A stretch of 64,000 bases of DNA, taken from positions 3,176,191 to 3,240,190 of the forward strand of contig JAZBQD010000014.1 in the NCBI GenBank assembly GCA_036583965.1, given 5' to 3'. The notes below the pieces were generated by a model. The model made no database searches. It was not told the origin of the DNA and worked only from the letters and a program-made list of their open reading frames with translations. Position numbers and translations under genes: made by a program. Positions within the stretch are counted from its first letter, which is position 1; every line of letters begins with the position of its first letter. Source of the stretch: Prunella strophiata. Lineage: Eukaryota > Chordata > Aves > Passeriformes > Prunellidae. Of the stretch, positions 1-11,772 are shown piece by piece.

Positions 1-49
1 TGTCCTTCCCCAGTCATCACCTAGCTCCCCTTTTTGTTTGAAATCCCAC

Positions 50-469
50 TGATGCCTCAGTTTGAGCTTTCATATTTTCCACTCTTTGTGCTGCATCAGT
101 ATATAACCCTGAATTTCCTATAAAGTGTCAGCAAGTTCTCCTCACAGCTCAGGCACACAGAACAATCCTTTTCCAGCCCCAGAACCAACTGCAGCTTCAG
201 CCCCAAAAAGTGCAAACAGGGAATGGAGGAGAGCAGGCTGGGAGGGTGGGACTGCATCACCTGCAGCTGAACTGGACAATTAACCCCAATACAGAAATGC
301 ACCAAAGCCTATAAAAGTGCGAAAACTGGTGACTAGCCATCCCTCTAGGGCCCATCTTGGTTGGGCTCTTGTACTGCCCAAGGTGTGTCCTTTGAAGGCC
401 TTTTAACAAATCCCTGTTTTATTCCTTTAACTCTGTCAGCCTCTGTTCCAGCTCACCTCTTTAGGCACC
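50..469 (+). mobile_element. Solo LTR of an avian endogenous retrovirus (diverged copy)
   Basis: The left end reads TGATGCCTCAG, the same as the LTRs at 16241 and 29503. The right end is about AGGCACCA, near 469. Shared internal landmarks in the same order are a lymphoid-like purine-rich stretch, a 'GGGTGGGACTGCA' core, a 'CTGCCCAAGGTG' block and a late 'CCCTG(C/T)TTTATTC...AACTCTG' segment that resembles the R/U5 poly(A) region. Divergence from the other two copies is large, so this is an older subfamily member. No gag, pol or env sequence flanks it, so it is read as a solo LTR. No clear target-site duplication is visible. The assignment to a retroviral LTR is inferred from the TG...CA ends, the length and the multiple copies. 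Confidence 0.7.
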
Positions 470-640
470 ACCAGGTGGTAAAGAGCTTTGTCATGTCTTT
501 CTGTCTTTGTAATGTCTTTCTGTTATTCAGTATAAACATATTTACCTGGAGAATATGTTGGTGGTGGCCAGGTCTTCTGTAAACCCTGGGCTATTTATAG
601 ACTCATCTGTTACTTCTCCTGTTTTGTACCTTATTCTAAT

Positions 641-852
641 ACACAGAATCACAGAATGGGTTGGGTTGGAAGGGACATTAAAGATCATCTTGTTCCAGCC
701 CCCTGCCATTGGCAGGGACATCTTCCACCAGACCAAAGCCCCATCCAGGAATCCACAACTTCTCTGGGCAGCCTGTGCCAGGGCCTCACCACTCTCACAC
801 AAAAGAATTTTTTCCTGTTATCTAATCTAAACCTCGTCCTGCCATTACATTT
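641..852 (-). mobile_element. CR1 LINE 3' fragment
   Basis: The plus strand starts with ACAGAATCACAGAATGG, followed by GGTTGGAAGGGACATTAAAGATCATCT and CCCTGCCATTGGCAGGGACA. This is the reverse complement of the avian CR1 3' end, including the terminal octamer-like repeats. It continues through 'CCACAACTTCTCTGGGCA' and 'TATCTAATCTAAACCT', also typical of CR1. The element is inserted on the minus strand and 5'-truncated, which is the usual state of CR1 copies. Relative to remembered consensus it is missing a short piece after 'GCCCCATCCAGG'. There is no coding capacity. Confidence 0.93.
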
Positions 853-860
853 GTAAGTAG

Positions 861-1452
861 AAGTAAAGTGCAGTATTCAAATTGCACTGTTTTTCACAAG
901 TAGAAATTATCAGATTTAAAGTAATCTTGGAAGGGTTGGAGTTTTGTTTTGGTTTTTAATGTATTGGCTTGGTGACTGCAATAGGTATTGTACAGGAAGA
1001 AACTCTGATGAAGACCTTATTGTCCTTTATTTTCCTGGACAGTCTCAACAAAAGAGTTTTTCATCTTGTCATTTAGCAGTTGGTCAGAGCCCTTGACTGA
1101 TGAATTCCCACTGCCCATCATTATGGAACCTGAGTCTTCGTACAGCACAAAATGCAGCCTGGTTTAACAAATTCATTGAGGTACAAATGGGCAGGAGATA
1201 CTAGCCAAGTCTTGAACTGTGCTGGCAGGACATGCTTCTTCACTTTATTTTATTTTTTAAAAAATGCAGATAGGATTTAACTAGCTGCTTCTGAGGGAAA
1301 ATGTAGGCTGTGTTCCAGAGAGAAATAAAAGTGAAGTGTTAGACCATGGGTAAGCTAATATGCAATTACTTCAGTGCATCATAATTGGAGACTAAAGTCA
1401 GTCACCTTGAGAGCAAATTTGGGTATTTCCCAAAATACCTCTCCAAAATTAT
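861..1452. other. Unique sequence, no feature recognised
   Basis: AT-rich single-copy-looking sequence between the CR1 fragment and the left arm of the inverted repeat. No splice-flanked open frame, RNA gene or known repeat was seen. Confidence 0.5.
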
Positions 1453-1686
1453 TTAGGATAGTGTGCTCTTGAATATGTGTGTGAAAACAGTGTTGAAAAA
1501 ATATAAGATAAAAATAAGAACCACATTCTCCCAAAACTCTAACAATTTTGTTGTCCATTCTCAAGCTCTATGGACTGAAAGAACAGCAAAACAGTAAGAT
1601 TCAGTTATAATGTAAAATTGAGCAGCACCATTTCCTTAATATTCATCAAAATATGACTGAAAACGTTTGCAAGTGGTGAGCAGTGT
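1453..1686 (+). repeat. Left arm of a long inverted repeat
   Basis: The reverse complement of this stretch matches 2444-2679 over about 230 bases. By eye there are about 12 substitutions and one 2-base indel. The 103 bases nearest the spacer (inner half) are identical, and the differences lie in the outer half. The arm resembles no avian repeat I recognise. Transcription through both arms would give a long hairpin with a 757-base loop. Confidence 0.9.
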
Positions 1687-2443
1687 AGCCCACACCACCA
1701 GCACCAGTCTCAACCTGCCATCCCTAGGAAGGAGCAAATACTGAGACCAGGATGGTTTTTTTCTAAAGGCTTTGGGCATTTGTCTAGAATGCACAGATTG
1801 GAAGCCAAAGCTGAAGTGAAACCGATGCAGTTTCATCAGATAAAATGAAATTTTCTTTCAAAGAGGGAGCTGGAAAATGGGCATGCAAAGGGGCTATTTA
1901 TAGAAGAAATCCCACTCCTTAGACTCTATTAGAGATAGGCTGTGATGTAAATAAGTGAGATGAACTAGCTTCAAATATCAATTTTTAAATTATTAGTAAG
2001 CTGTTTCACAAACTGGTCTTTTCTCTTTTTTTTTGGTCGAAAACAAAATCAGTTCTTTCAAAATGGTGCAGGGAAGAGTGTGTGAAAGCAAGATTTACAG
2101 AATAAAGGCTTCCTTTAATTTATTCACCAAAGATTCCTGGCAGGTAAAACTCATTTAAAGGAAACACTTTTTTTTCTTTTTTTTTTTCCCCCCCCATGAT
2201 CTTCTAAATTCCCATCTGTACTCAGACATTTCTATTTACACTGTTACATTCTTCAGGAGCAAAACTTCTCTGGTGTAAAATGCTGAAGGAGTTGTGCATG
2301 AGCTTTGCTGAAAAATGTCTCTGTGCAGAAAGTCTCCTGAAAAGGACAGTGGTGCTCACCTCATGTTATCACATTCCCAGGTACCCCATGTGCTGGCCAA
2401 GGAGGCTGCTGCAGCCCTGGCTAAGGAGACAGGGCTCTTTTTC
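1687..2443. other. Spacer of the inverted repeat
   Basis: This 757-base spacer separates the two arms. It holds a pyrimidine tract at about 2169-2196 (T-rich, then eight or nine C) and no recognisable repeat or gene. Nothing in it looks like a transposase remnant, so the arms are not obviously transposon termini. Confidence 0.6.
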
Positions 2444-2679
2444 ACATTGCTCACCACTTGCAAACGTTTTCAGTCATATTTTGATGAATATTAAGGAAAT
2501 GGTGCTGCTCAATTTTACATTATAACTGAATCTTACTGTTTTGCTGTTCTTTCCGTCCATAGAGCTTGAGAATAGACAACAAAATCTTTAGAGTTTTGGG
2601 AGAATATAGTTCTTATCTTTATCTTACATTTTTTTTCAATACTGTTTCCACACATATATTCAAGAGCACGCTATCCTAA
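2444..2679 (-). repeat. Right arm of a long inverted repeat
   Basis: Reverse-complement partner of 1453-1686. The inner edge is near CATTGCTCACCACTTG and the outer edge ends at CTATCCTAA. See the left arm for the comparison. Confidence 0.9.
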
Positions 2680-5484
2680 CAGGTCTTGTTTTTAATGCAG
2701 AGACTCCTCAGCCTGTTCCCTGATCTCCCAAGCTCATGGTAGCTACCGTACTTGTACTAAAGATATTTTATCTCTGGGATAAATAGACATAAATGAAGCA
2801 AGCAAGGAGGAGAGCTCATGGCAAGAGACATGCCCAGTAAGTGCAGTCAGCAGAAGTTATTTGAAGTTGCTGAAGTGGCTTTAAAATAATCCCTACACCA
2901 AACCCAAACCCTACCTCCTGCCCTTCTATTTGCTGGTGGTTTTAATACTTTAAAAGCCTCACAGATGTCTTGTCCAGTTCTTGAGTGTGTTCAAACAATT
3001 CTGGATTTGCCAGGTTTAAACCTGTATTTGCTCTTCATTCATCTTGGACCTAACAAACCTTTTCAGTCCATGATCTCTGCCATGACCTGAATTTGCAGAG
3101 TTTTTATGTGATCACTTCAGTGCTCCAGTAGTTTCTTTCTTCCAGGTCTCTAATTGCTTTCTTAGCCCAGCAAATCTAAGTGGTAGCTGGTATCCAAAGT
3201 CCACAGGATGAAACTGTTTTGCAATGTCCATAAAAGAGTGGCAAATTTTTGTCACGATGCTAACAGCAGAATTACAACAGGGCAACACATTTACAGCAGT
3301 TAATTTTGTGATATTTTCTGCAAGACACTAAAACTGTTCTGGAATAGCAAACCTATATAACTTCCAGGCATTGATTTTTGACTGCTTGGATGGTAGCGAA
3401 TGCAGGTTGTCAAGATTTCAGACTCTGTGTATTGTCAGTGTTCTTCTGTTGCAAGTTCTGAAATCCCCAAAGGTAAGAAGCTGTCATTGTTTTTAGGAGC
3501 TGCAGAGTGTAAGACAGTGGATTTGCCAGCCCTTGCTGGGAATTGTCAGTAGATGCTGAGATGTGTTCTTCCAGGATCCTTAGCAGATCAACAAATTATT
3601 AAACAAATTTTCTTTATGGAAGGTTTACACCAGTGTGGGGAATCCCTGGACTTCAAACATGTTAAAATAGGGTGGCTGTGAATGAGCAAAGGGTTAGAAT
3701 AGGTGCATGAAAATCTGGCAGTGAAGAGAGGACAGCACAATGGTGCTTTGTAGGAAGCACCAAGGTACTTGAAGACGTTAATCCTGATGCATTCCAAGGC
3801 AAATGCAGAAATCACACTGGTGATGGATGTTTGTGCAAAACTCTCTGTGCAGAAGCAATGGAACATCAGGGCTCACAACCACAAGCCTAGGGAATTTCTG
3901 CAATAAATTCCAAGCCAGACAACAAAGAGGAACCATGATACATTGAGTGCCTTGCTGTCCTTGAGCTGAGTTAGGTATTTGCTTGTTTGCAAGCACTGAA
4001 GAAAGCTCGTGGTGTCTGACTCCTGGCTGGGTGGCTGGGAAGCAGATCCCTCACATGCAAAAGCAGCAGGTCTTCCTTGAGAGATCATTTTTTGCCTGGC
4101 ATGGAATTGCAGAGACTGCAATTACAGATAATGTAACTCAATTTTCCTGTCAGGGATCTGCTGTTTGCAGTACCAGCAGAAGCAGAGTGTGTCACATCCC
4201 TGCCACACTCCAGCCAAAGCAGGAGCAGCTGTCAGGGCTGCCAAGCACCCTGGGGTAAAAGGGACACAGAGGAGGTATTTTTGTACATTATTTGGTGGTC
4301 AGCAAGCCTGCAGGATCGTGCTGTGTCACACCATGCATGGATACTGGGGTGCACAAATGCTGCAACTCAGTCGAGGTCGAAAAGCTCTCCATCTGCTGTG
4401 GCCTAATTTGTAACAGAGAACTGCAAAACCCAAAGCAGATATCCCTCCTCCACTGAAAAGGTCTGCTGTGCTCAATATGGTATGTCCAATACAGCAGCAG
4501 CAGCAGAGAACTTACTTGAACAAGAGTGGACATAATTTATAATCAGTCAGGCTCTCCAAATAAAAACTACACACAAACTCAAACCCAAGGCTGTTACATT
4601 TAAGGATGCTGTATTTGTTCTAATTTGTGCATTTAGCAAATTAGGCCTTTGGCTTTTTTCCTCCATTTGCAGTAAAATATTGCCTTCTTGTGATGAGGGC
4701 CTAGGAGAAAAGGCAAAGTATGAAATTCTGGGGAGGTGCTGAACTTCCAATGCCCAGGCCTAAGTAAAACATCATCATTAAAGCAAGCAGAAATGGCAAT
4801 AAGATTGCTGTTTTAAAAGCTAGCATCAAGACACCTGCTGTTACTGAATAACATGTAGCAAAGATTTTTTGACCAAATAAAGGTCATCCTTTCTCTTCAA
4901 TTGACTCTTTGTATTTGCAAAAGCAAAATTGGCTTGACTCAGTCAAGCCTGGCTTTTCTCCCCTCTATGCAGTAAGGAATTTAACATATATGTGGAGATT
5001 GAATGACATTTCCTCAGTTTGCAGAAACCCAATGGCCATTTGTGACCCACTTTAGTTTGATTCAGGTTAGAGTGACCAGTTGTTGACTCTACCTTTGAGT
5101 ACCCCTGGTGTTTATCCAGCACAGAGTTATTTAAGGCAGAGACATCTTCACCTGCAGCCACCTGGAAACAGAATCTCCAGTTTCCCATTCCTGTCTTCCA
5201 TCATACACAGCAATTTTATTGTGAATGAAGATTCAAATCAACTTAGAGGAACCTGGGAGTTATGTTTCAATGCATGCATGTGCAATGGCTCTGAAATAGA
5301 ACTAATAATGCTGTGACAAGTGCCTTGTAATTTCTGGAGGTGTCACAGTTCATTTGATATCATTCATATGCCTTGTCACACAGAAAGAAGCACTGCTCAG
5401 GATGTAGAAGTTGTTACATGCTGAGGGGAGGGAAAATTGGAACAGATCAATCAGAGAATGTGAAAAATTCAAGTCATAAAGACT
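2680..5484. other. Unique intronic or intergenic sequence
   Basis: No gene, RNA or recognised interspersed repeat could be supported. Open frames here are short, lack splice-site context and overlap on both strands. Some old, unrecognisable repeat is possible. Confidence 0.45.
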
Positions 5485-5840
5485 TGTAAAGGTTGTTTAA
5501 TCTGACATCCTCCTCAGTGCAAGGCCATCTTGATCAGTATTTCAGGGCTGTATTTAAGTTTTGAGAATCTCCTGCAGCTCCTCTGCACTTTTTTCCAGTT
5601 CTGCACCAGCCTCAGAAGGAGGTGATTTTTTTTCTCATTTGGTTCAGTTAGAATTTCCTTGAAATTTTGTTGCTTCTAGGCCTTTTTCTGTGCACCTCAG
5701 GGAGGAGCCTGGCTCCCTTTTATTCCCAAGCTGCCTGCAGGACCCCCAGAGCCATCTCTCCTGGGGGCTCAACCTCAGTGCTCCCCCAGGGCAGCTGCTG
5801 CAGCCCCTGAATGTGCCAGTGGCTCTCTGCTGGTACTTTT
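5485..5840 (-). mobile_element. Old, diverged CR1 LINE fragment
   Basis: The plus strand follows the reverse-complement CR1 pattern in order. It shows 'TTGTTTAATCTGACATCCTC', then a 'CAAGGCCA...GATCAG' block, then 'AAGTTTTGAGAATCTCC'. A 'TTAGAATTTCCTTG' segment and 'CTGTGCACCTCAGGGAGGAG' with 'CCTGGCTCCC' follow. Many substitutions and indels separate it from younger CR1 copies, so it is likely an ancient subfamily. The right edge is uncertain. The open frames in 5644-6143 are by-products of this element and its GC-rich flank. Confidence 0.7.
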
Positions 5841-6599
5841 CCTGCTTGTTGGTGCCCAAAACTCTCCCAAACACCAAGCAGGAGGAATGGCCACCTCCTC
5901 TGACCTGCTGCCTGAGGTGTGCTTGCCCTGTGCTGGCAGCTGCCTCATTCCTGCTGGGCTGTGAAGCCTGGGAGGGCAATGTGGATAAACACCAGGTTTG
6001 TGGAGGCAAGCAGGTGGAAAGAATTGCTCTTGTGGGAAATTAGGAGCAGCACATCTCATCCAGCAAACTGACCAGTCTGTGCAAGACTTGGAGGATAAAG
6101 ATGCAAGTGGCATACACAGAAAGAAAGGTGTGAGGACCAGCAAGAGCTCTTAGGGCTTAGAGATTTTTATTTTTTTTTTTCCCTAAATATCTTCAGGGAG
6201 GGATCTGAATGCTTCTGGACATGTTTAAGAGCTGTGTACATTGGGTTTGCAAAACTACTCGTGGATTCTGCTTGGATTTGTTTTGGGTTTTTAAAAATTT
6301 ATTATTTCTTGCCTCACACCCACATGTGACTTGACCATAATGAGGGGTTTATATTCCTGATCAATGAGTACAAACATGTCATTTTCACAAAACATGCAGG
6401 TCAATCACGTTTTGACCACTGCCCATGCACATTGATTGTCTGGGGCAGCTGTGGCCCAGCAGTCCCACCAGCTCAGAGCCTGGAAAACTGGTACACCTCT
6501 GCTCAAAGCTGTAGTTTCCTCCTTAGATCAGGAGAAAAGGGATTGCAGCTTTTACTAGCAAGTTAGTTTAAAGTTAATCCTTGAGCTAAGACAAAATTC
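5841..6599. other. Unique sequence, no feature recognised
   Basis: Moderate-GC sequence grading into AT-rich DNA. It contains a short T tract near 6166-6180. No exon or RNA gene could be supported. Confidence 0.45.
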
Positions 6600-6715
6600 C
6601 TATATGAATATATATATAAAATGTGTATATTATATATATATATAAAATATATATGTATGTATATATATATATGAATATATGTTTTTATATATAGATTTAT
6701 ATATATATATAAAAA
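6600..6715. repeat. Imperfect (TA)n microsatellite
   Basis: About 115 bases of TA/TATG repeats, interrupted by AAAATGTG, GAATAT and TTTTT. Low complexity with no other function visible. Confidence 0.95.
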
Positions 6716-7211
6716 TGTGTTTCTAGATGATGGTGTTTACCTCCTTCAAAAAGGTTTATGTTCTCTGAAAAGATTCCATAAGTAGAGATATATAGAAAGG
6801 TTACACAAAAAGGCAAGCTTATTCACAGGGACATCACTCAATAATATCACTGTATTATTTTTAGTTTTCCTCTTTAGAAATATCTGTCTCTGTTTTTGCA
6901 GTATTTATGCTGTGGAGTTAATGACATAAGTAAAATAATTGGGTGAGAGATTACTAGACACACTTCGTGCTTCAGTTCATGAATATAGAAACCAGTAGGG
7001 CTTGTTAAGAAAATGTTCATATTTTTAGGTTTGTGTCCCTTGGAAGAAAGCAAAGAAAGCACTGGCACTGAGACTATATAGCAGCACTGAGTCAAATGTG
7101 AGGACTTTTCAATGGAACAAAGTAGGAAAAATTTTGCAATGCTTAGTCACCTGTTAATCTTGAGGAATTAAAAGTGCAAGTGCATTGCATTACAATGTAC
7201 TTATTTTTAAG
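6716..7211. other. AT-rich unique sequence
   Basis: No feature recognised between the microsatellite and the CR1 fragment. Confidence 0.45.
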
Positions 7212-7695
7212 GACAGCCCTCCTGGAGTAGCTTACCTGGCAGGGCTGTCCCAGCACAGGAGCTGATGGAGCCAGTCCAGAGGAGGCACCAGGATGAGCAG
7301 AGGGATGGGGCAGCTCTGCTGGGAGGAAAGGATGAGAGAATTGGGATTGTTCAGCCTGGAGAAGAAAAGTTTTGGGGTGACCTCATTGTGGCCTTCAAGT
7401 ACCTGAAGGGAATCTACAAGAAAGATGGAGAGAGACCCTTTACAGGGGGAATGGCTTCAGACTTAGAGAGTAGGTTTAAATTAGATATTAGGGAGAGATT
7501 CTTTGCTGTGAGGAAGGTGATGCCCTGGCACAGCTGCCCAGAGCAGCTGTGGTTGCCCCTGGATCCCTGGCAGTGCCCAAGGCCAGGCTGGATGGGCTCT
7601 GAGCACCCTGGTTTAATGGAAGGTGTCCCTGCCCAGGGCAGGGGGGTGGAATGAGATTATTTTTATGGTCTCTGAGCCCAGGCCATTGTGTGACA
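7212..7695 (+). mobile_element. CR1 LINE 3' fragment, sense orientation
   Basis: In order the plus strand shows a 'CCAGAGGAGGCACCAGGATGA' block, 'ATTGTTCAGCCTGGAGAAGA' and 'GACCTCATTGTGGCCTTCAA' with 'GTACCTGAAGG'. It then shows 'GGAGAGATTCTTTGCTGTGAGG', 'CCAGGCTGGATGGG', 'GGTGTCCCTGCCCAGGGCAGG' and 'GGAATGAGAT'. This is the CR1 3' coding-end and UTR in sense orientation. The last 40 bases (to about CCATTGTGTGAC) match the terminal repeats in diverged form. The 129-residue open frame at 7265-7654 is inside this element and is not a host gene. Confidence 0.93.
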
Positions 7696-10139
7696 CACGG
7701 GAGGGGAGGCTGGTGCCACCCCAGCCTCTGCCCCTGGCTCCCTGTGCCCCCCTGGGAACCTGTGTACCCTGGTCACTGGCCTCGTGTAGATGTGCCCAGC
7801 ACGTTTCAAAGGACAGCTGCACAGCTTTTCAAAGCAGGGCTATCATTGCATGGGAAACACACTGTTTGCATCTAAGAGTACAGCCTGAATTAGTAAGGGA
7901 AGACAAAAATGGCAAGGATAGTTCTCTGTGTTTTTTCACAACCTCTGTTTACCTGAAGAAAACATTCACATTCTTTGTCTTCAGGGCTCCTGCCACTGCC
8001 CCAGTTCCAGCATTTGCTGTCTCTCTCCTCAGGGAACCCTTGGAGCCATGTGTTTCACCTGCTGTTCCTACATTTCCATGTGCCTAAGGAGTTGGTAGTA
8101 GTAGTGGTCCCTACTCTTTCAGCTGCTTCACTCCATGTCTCATTTGCTTTTTGTGCTTTTTACAAATGAAAAAGTGACTGTTGCACTGTCCAGCTTCTCT
8201 CTTGCTCAATATTATCAGCAGATAAATATGATTCTATCAGCACATGCTCCTTTTCCCACATTAGAGCAACCAAATGGGTACAACTTTGCTTTGTAGTGAC
8301 AGTGTTGGAAAAATCCACTTCCTAATCTTCTTGTATTGATCTTCTCTTGAGCAAGTTGATGGACTGGATTCTGACTCCATTATATTCCTGCATATCTCTC
8401 CAGACCTTTTTATCTGGGACTCTGACCCCGTGGAGAGAGAATTCTGTTCCCAAAATCAAAGAGGTTGGTTGCTTTAGCAGTGTGCATGTGTGTGTTCAGT
8501 GTGACAGAGCTGGCAAATCATTTCTGAAGAGATTATTACAGGAAAGGCATTTGATGGTGTATAATAGAAGTGGATACATAGCATTTAATATTTTATTAGT
8601 ATTTTATATATGTAATATGTGCTGAATATGGTGTAAGTGAAAGAGAGTACACTTTGATATATGGAAGTCCCATGTTTTTACCATGTGGGGATCCCCACTG
8701 GGTTTGCAAGGGATGTGTTAATCTCAGGTGAAATTTAAACCAAGGTTTAAAGGGTGAATAACAGCCAGCTACATTTCAGCCTGTGGTCCAAGGGTGTTGG
8801 GGCTCCTGTTTAGAGACAATGAATGAAGGAATTCCACTTCCATGCCTGTGGACTGCTGGTATGCTTATGTTGTAAAACATAAGATTTGGTACAAAGGTTG
8901 CATGACATTTAGACTCCACAGGCATGGTCAGTGGCAAAATAACATGAAATGCAGTATCAGCAACAATCTCCCACAGCTCCATGTTAAAGAATTACACAGA
9001 AATGCCTCAGCAGTAAGTACTGTGGGATGCCAAGGTCAGTGCTGCTGCTGGAGCTGTGGTCCTGTCCTTCAGGATGCAATGGCTTTTTTTCAAAGCACAT
9101 CATGTTCAGCAGAAGAACAGGAATTCATGGGATGATTGCAGGACTGAATACTGTCCAAAGTGTTTGTCAATAGCTCTTGAGAAAAAGAGCTGGCAGAGGA
9201 TTCCTGAGAGTCTCCTTCAGCCTGAAGCAGTGAACCAATTCATGCTTGTTCCAAACAATTCGGGCCATGACAAGAGCTTCAAAGAACAGTCTGAAGACTG
9301 ACAATTACACTGAACCTGAAGAATTTAGCACTTAGAGACATTACAAAGATTAAACTGATTTGTGTATTCAGAGGTCTGACTGTGTATCTCTCAAGGGGAA
9401 GGTATTGGTCACAGTACAGTGTCTTTGCAGCCAAGAACAGAATAGTAATTCAAACTGTAAAAGAAAAAGAAATAGTTACATTTGTCTTCAATAATGCATT
9501 ATTTTGGACATTTAAATCGGAAATCTGATTTTCTATGAATTTATTTTTCTCCAAGTTCAGACTTGTACTTTAAAATTTTACTGCTCATTAACAGTGAAAC
9601 ACTTTAACATTTAACTTTTACTTTTCAATTAAATTTTACTGAAGTTGTTCAGGGGAAAAAAGGTGCAGAGGTAAACAGAGATTCTGCAGACCCAAACAAA
9701 GTTGTGCATCTGCTCTTGAATCCCTTGCCTAGGAGATGTAATGGATACTAAGGCACCATATCCAGTATTTTAAGGAGTTGGTCACATTATACAGCACATC
9801 TGAAAAATGGCTGTGTCATTATTTACATTGTACAGAACAAAGGAGTATTCAGGAAATGTCATGGATGATTAAAGCAGGAAAAAATGAAATCCATTCCCCA
9901 TACTGACACTTATTTTCCTTGTGTCCTCACACAAGTTTCATCTTGCAGGCTGTTGAAGCACATGTTTTCTGGGTGACTCACCCCACCCCAGTGGCAGGCT
10001 CCAAGGCATACCAGGAGCACACATCCAATGCACAGGAGTGTTTCCAGAAACAAAGGCTGTCAGAGCCCAGCACATCCCTCTGGCTGTCCTGCATGGCTCC
10101 AGCCCCTGGCAGGGGGCTCACAGCCCTTGGCACAGAGCC
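7696..10139. other. Unique sequence, no gene recognised
   Basis: Mixed-composition DNA with short open frames on both strands. No splice-flanked coding signature, tRNA or known repeat was identified. A short GTA/GTG run lies near 8095-8110. Confidence 0.45.
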
Positions 10140-10681
10140 CAAGACCCCTGAGCCTTTGATTTTGAGCCATGGAAAAAATTACCACCCTTATATGAAGAGT
10201 TGCAAGCCACAAAAATTAAGTAGAGTTATAGTAAGTTTATCACAGGGTAAAAAGTAGAATTTTGGGGTTTTTTAGGATAAGGGTTCAGGGGTCAAGATGG
10301 AGGAATTTGGGTGTGTTCTGTCCTTCTTTCTCCTTCTTCACAGCCTCCATCTTCTGGGTGATGGTGGCACTTTTGGATTGGTTTAGAGTAGAGTTGGACT
10401 GTGTAACACAGGTGATAGGTATTGGAAAATAACTGTAAATAATGTACAGGTAGTTTTTAGTATAAAAAGACAACACCACCCCAGAGGTGGGCAGTGTGCC
10501 TGGGACTGACCTGCTGGACAGACCTGGGCTGGTCAGGGAGAAAATCTGTTAGATAAAAAATAATAAACAACCTTGGAGACTGCACAAGAAGGCTCCTGAC
10601 TCCTTCTGCAGTTCTGGGGCTGGGACACAGAGACTCTCAAACAGATCAGGGACATCTCCAGCTCCTGAGAGACCCCCAACA
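10140..10681 (+). mobile_element. ERVK-like LTR (left edge uncertain)
   Basis: The core resembles a passerine ERVK-type LTR. It has 'AGTAAGTTTATCACAGGGTA', a 'TTTTGGGGTTTTTTAGGATA' stretch, a promoter-like 'AGTATAAAAAGACAACACC' near 10458 and 'AATAATAAACAACCTTGGAG' near 10560, which supplies a poly(A) signal. It then ends in 'GAGAGACCCCCAACA' at 10681. The left boundary is unclear: the LTR proper may begin near 10185-10210, with the preceding bases being 3' internal ERV sequence. No intact retroviral gene is present. The family name is from memory, not a search. Confidence 0.75.
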
Positions 10682-11670
10682 AAAGGCCTGCCATTTCCCA
10701 TTTCCTCAGCATCAGGAGGGATATGCTTATTAATTCTGTGGGCCTGAGAGGACATATGGTTGTTTGAGATGTCACAGAGACAGCAAAATGCCAGTTCACA
10801 AGGTACAAGTGCAGCTGAAATAAAAATCTGAATTTTGAGCTCTGAAACAAAAAAGCACTTTTGCTTTTTATAAGCAAATAAATAAGGATGTCTGCTAGGA
10901 GAAAAAGAACATCAGAAGAAAAAAAAATTATACAACAGGCTTTAAAGATATTCAGATCACCATTTACATACAATGTAGCCCATCCTTAAACACAGCTATA
11001 GGTAAAATTATTATTTAGTGTGACACTTTACTGTGTGTCCCACAGAATTCTTGGCCTGATTTGATTCTCAAACTGATTTGTTTGTCAGGTGTAGGACAGC
11101 TGCACTGGTCTTATTTGGTTTGTTGGTTAGGTGGACACACGAGTGTGATGGTTGTAGCTAACTGACAGAAATGTTCTTTGTCACATAAAGTAGGTGCAAG
11201 CTGAAAGGAGCAAAAAACAGGTTCACTCCACCTTATTCTATAAAAAAAATTAAGTCTTCTGAGTGTTATAGTGTTTGGGAGGGTTTTTTAAAATTATTTG
11301 CTTCTTTTTCAATGGTTTATCATTTCTGTGATGTGACAGCTTTGCAATCCATACAGTTGTAGATTTACCACAAGAAGGAAACCAAAATTTTCAGGAAATG
11401 GAGATAAATCTTACCTATATACCAAAAAGCAAAATATCTCTCTGTCCATAATGGGAAAAGAGGATTTCTTTTCTTTGTAGTAGTATTTTCCCAGACCCTG
11501 GTGCTAGTCCATGGCAGGAAAACAAAGGCTTGAGCAACTTCCTTTCTCTCTTTCCTCAGGCACTGAAACTTCTCCCTGAAAGTGTGGTTCTCTTCCCCTG
11601 GGTCCCTTTCATTTTTTAATGAAGTAGAACAGAAGTGAAGATCATTTATCCATGATAAATTTCAGTTTAT
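10682..11670. other. Unique sequence, no feature recognised
   Basis: AT-rich DNA following the LTR. No coding exon, RNA gene or repeat was supported. Confidence 0.45.
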
Positions 11671-11772
11671 CACAGAATGGTTTGGGTTGGAAGGGCACTT
11701 GAAGAGCCACCCACTGGATCAGGTTCCTCAGAGCCCCATCCAGCCTGGCCTTGAACACTTCCACATTCTAAC
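11671..11772 (-). mobile_element. Short CR1 LINE 3' fragment
   Basis: CACAGAATGGTTTGGGTTGG followed by AAGGGCACTTGAAGAGCCACC and CCCCATCCAGCCTGGCCTTG matches the reverse complement of the CR1 3' end. Similarity fades after 'AACACTTCCA'. The sequence up to about 11890 may be a diverged continuation, but I cannot be sure. Confidence 0.88.

Noticed and set aside
7265..7654. 129-codon plus-strand open frame
   Set aside because: It lies entirely in a CR1 3' fragment.
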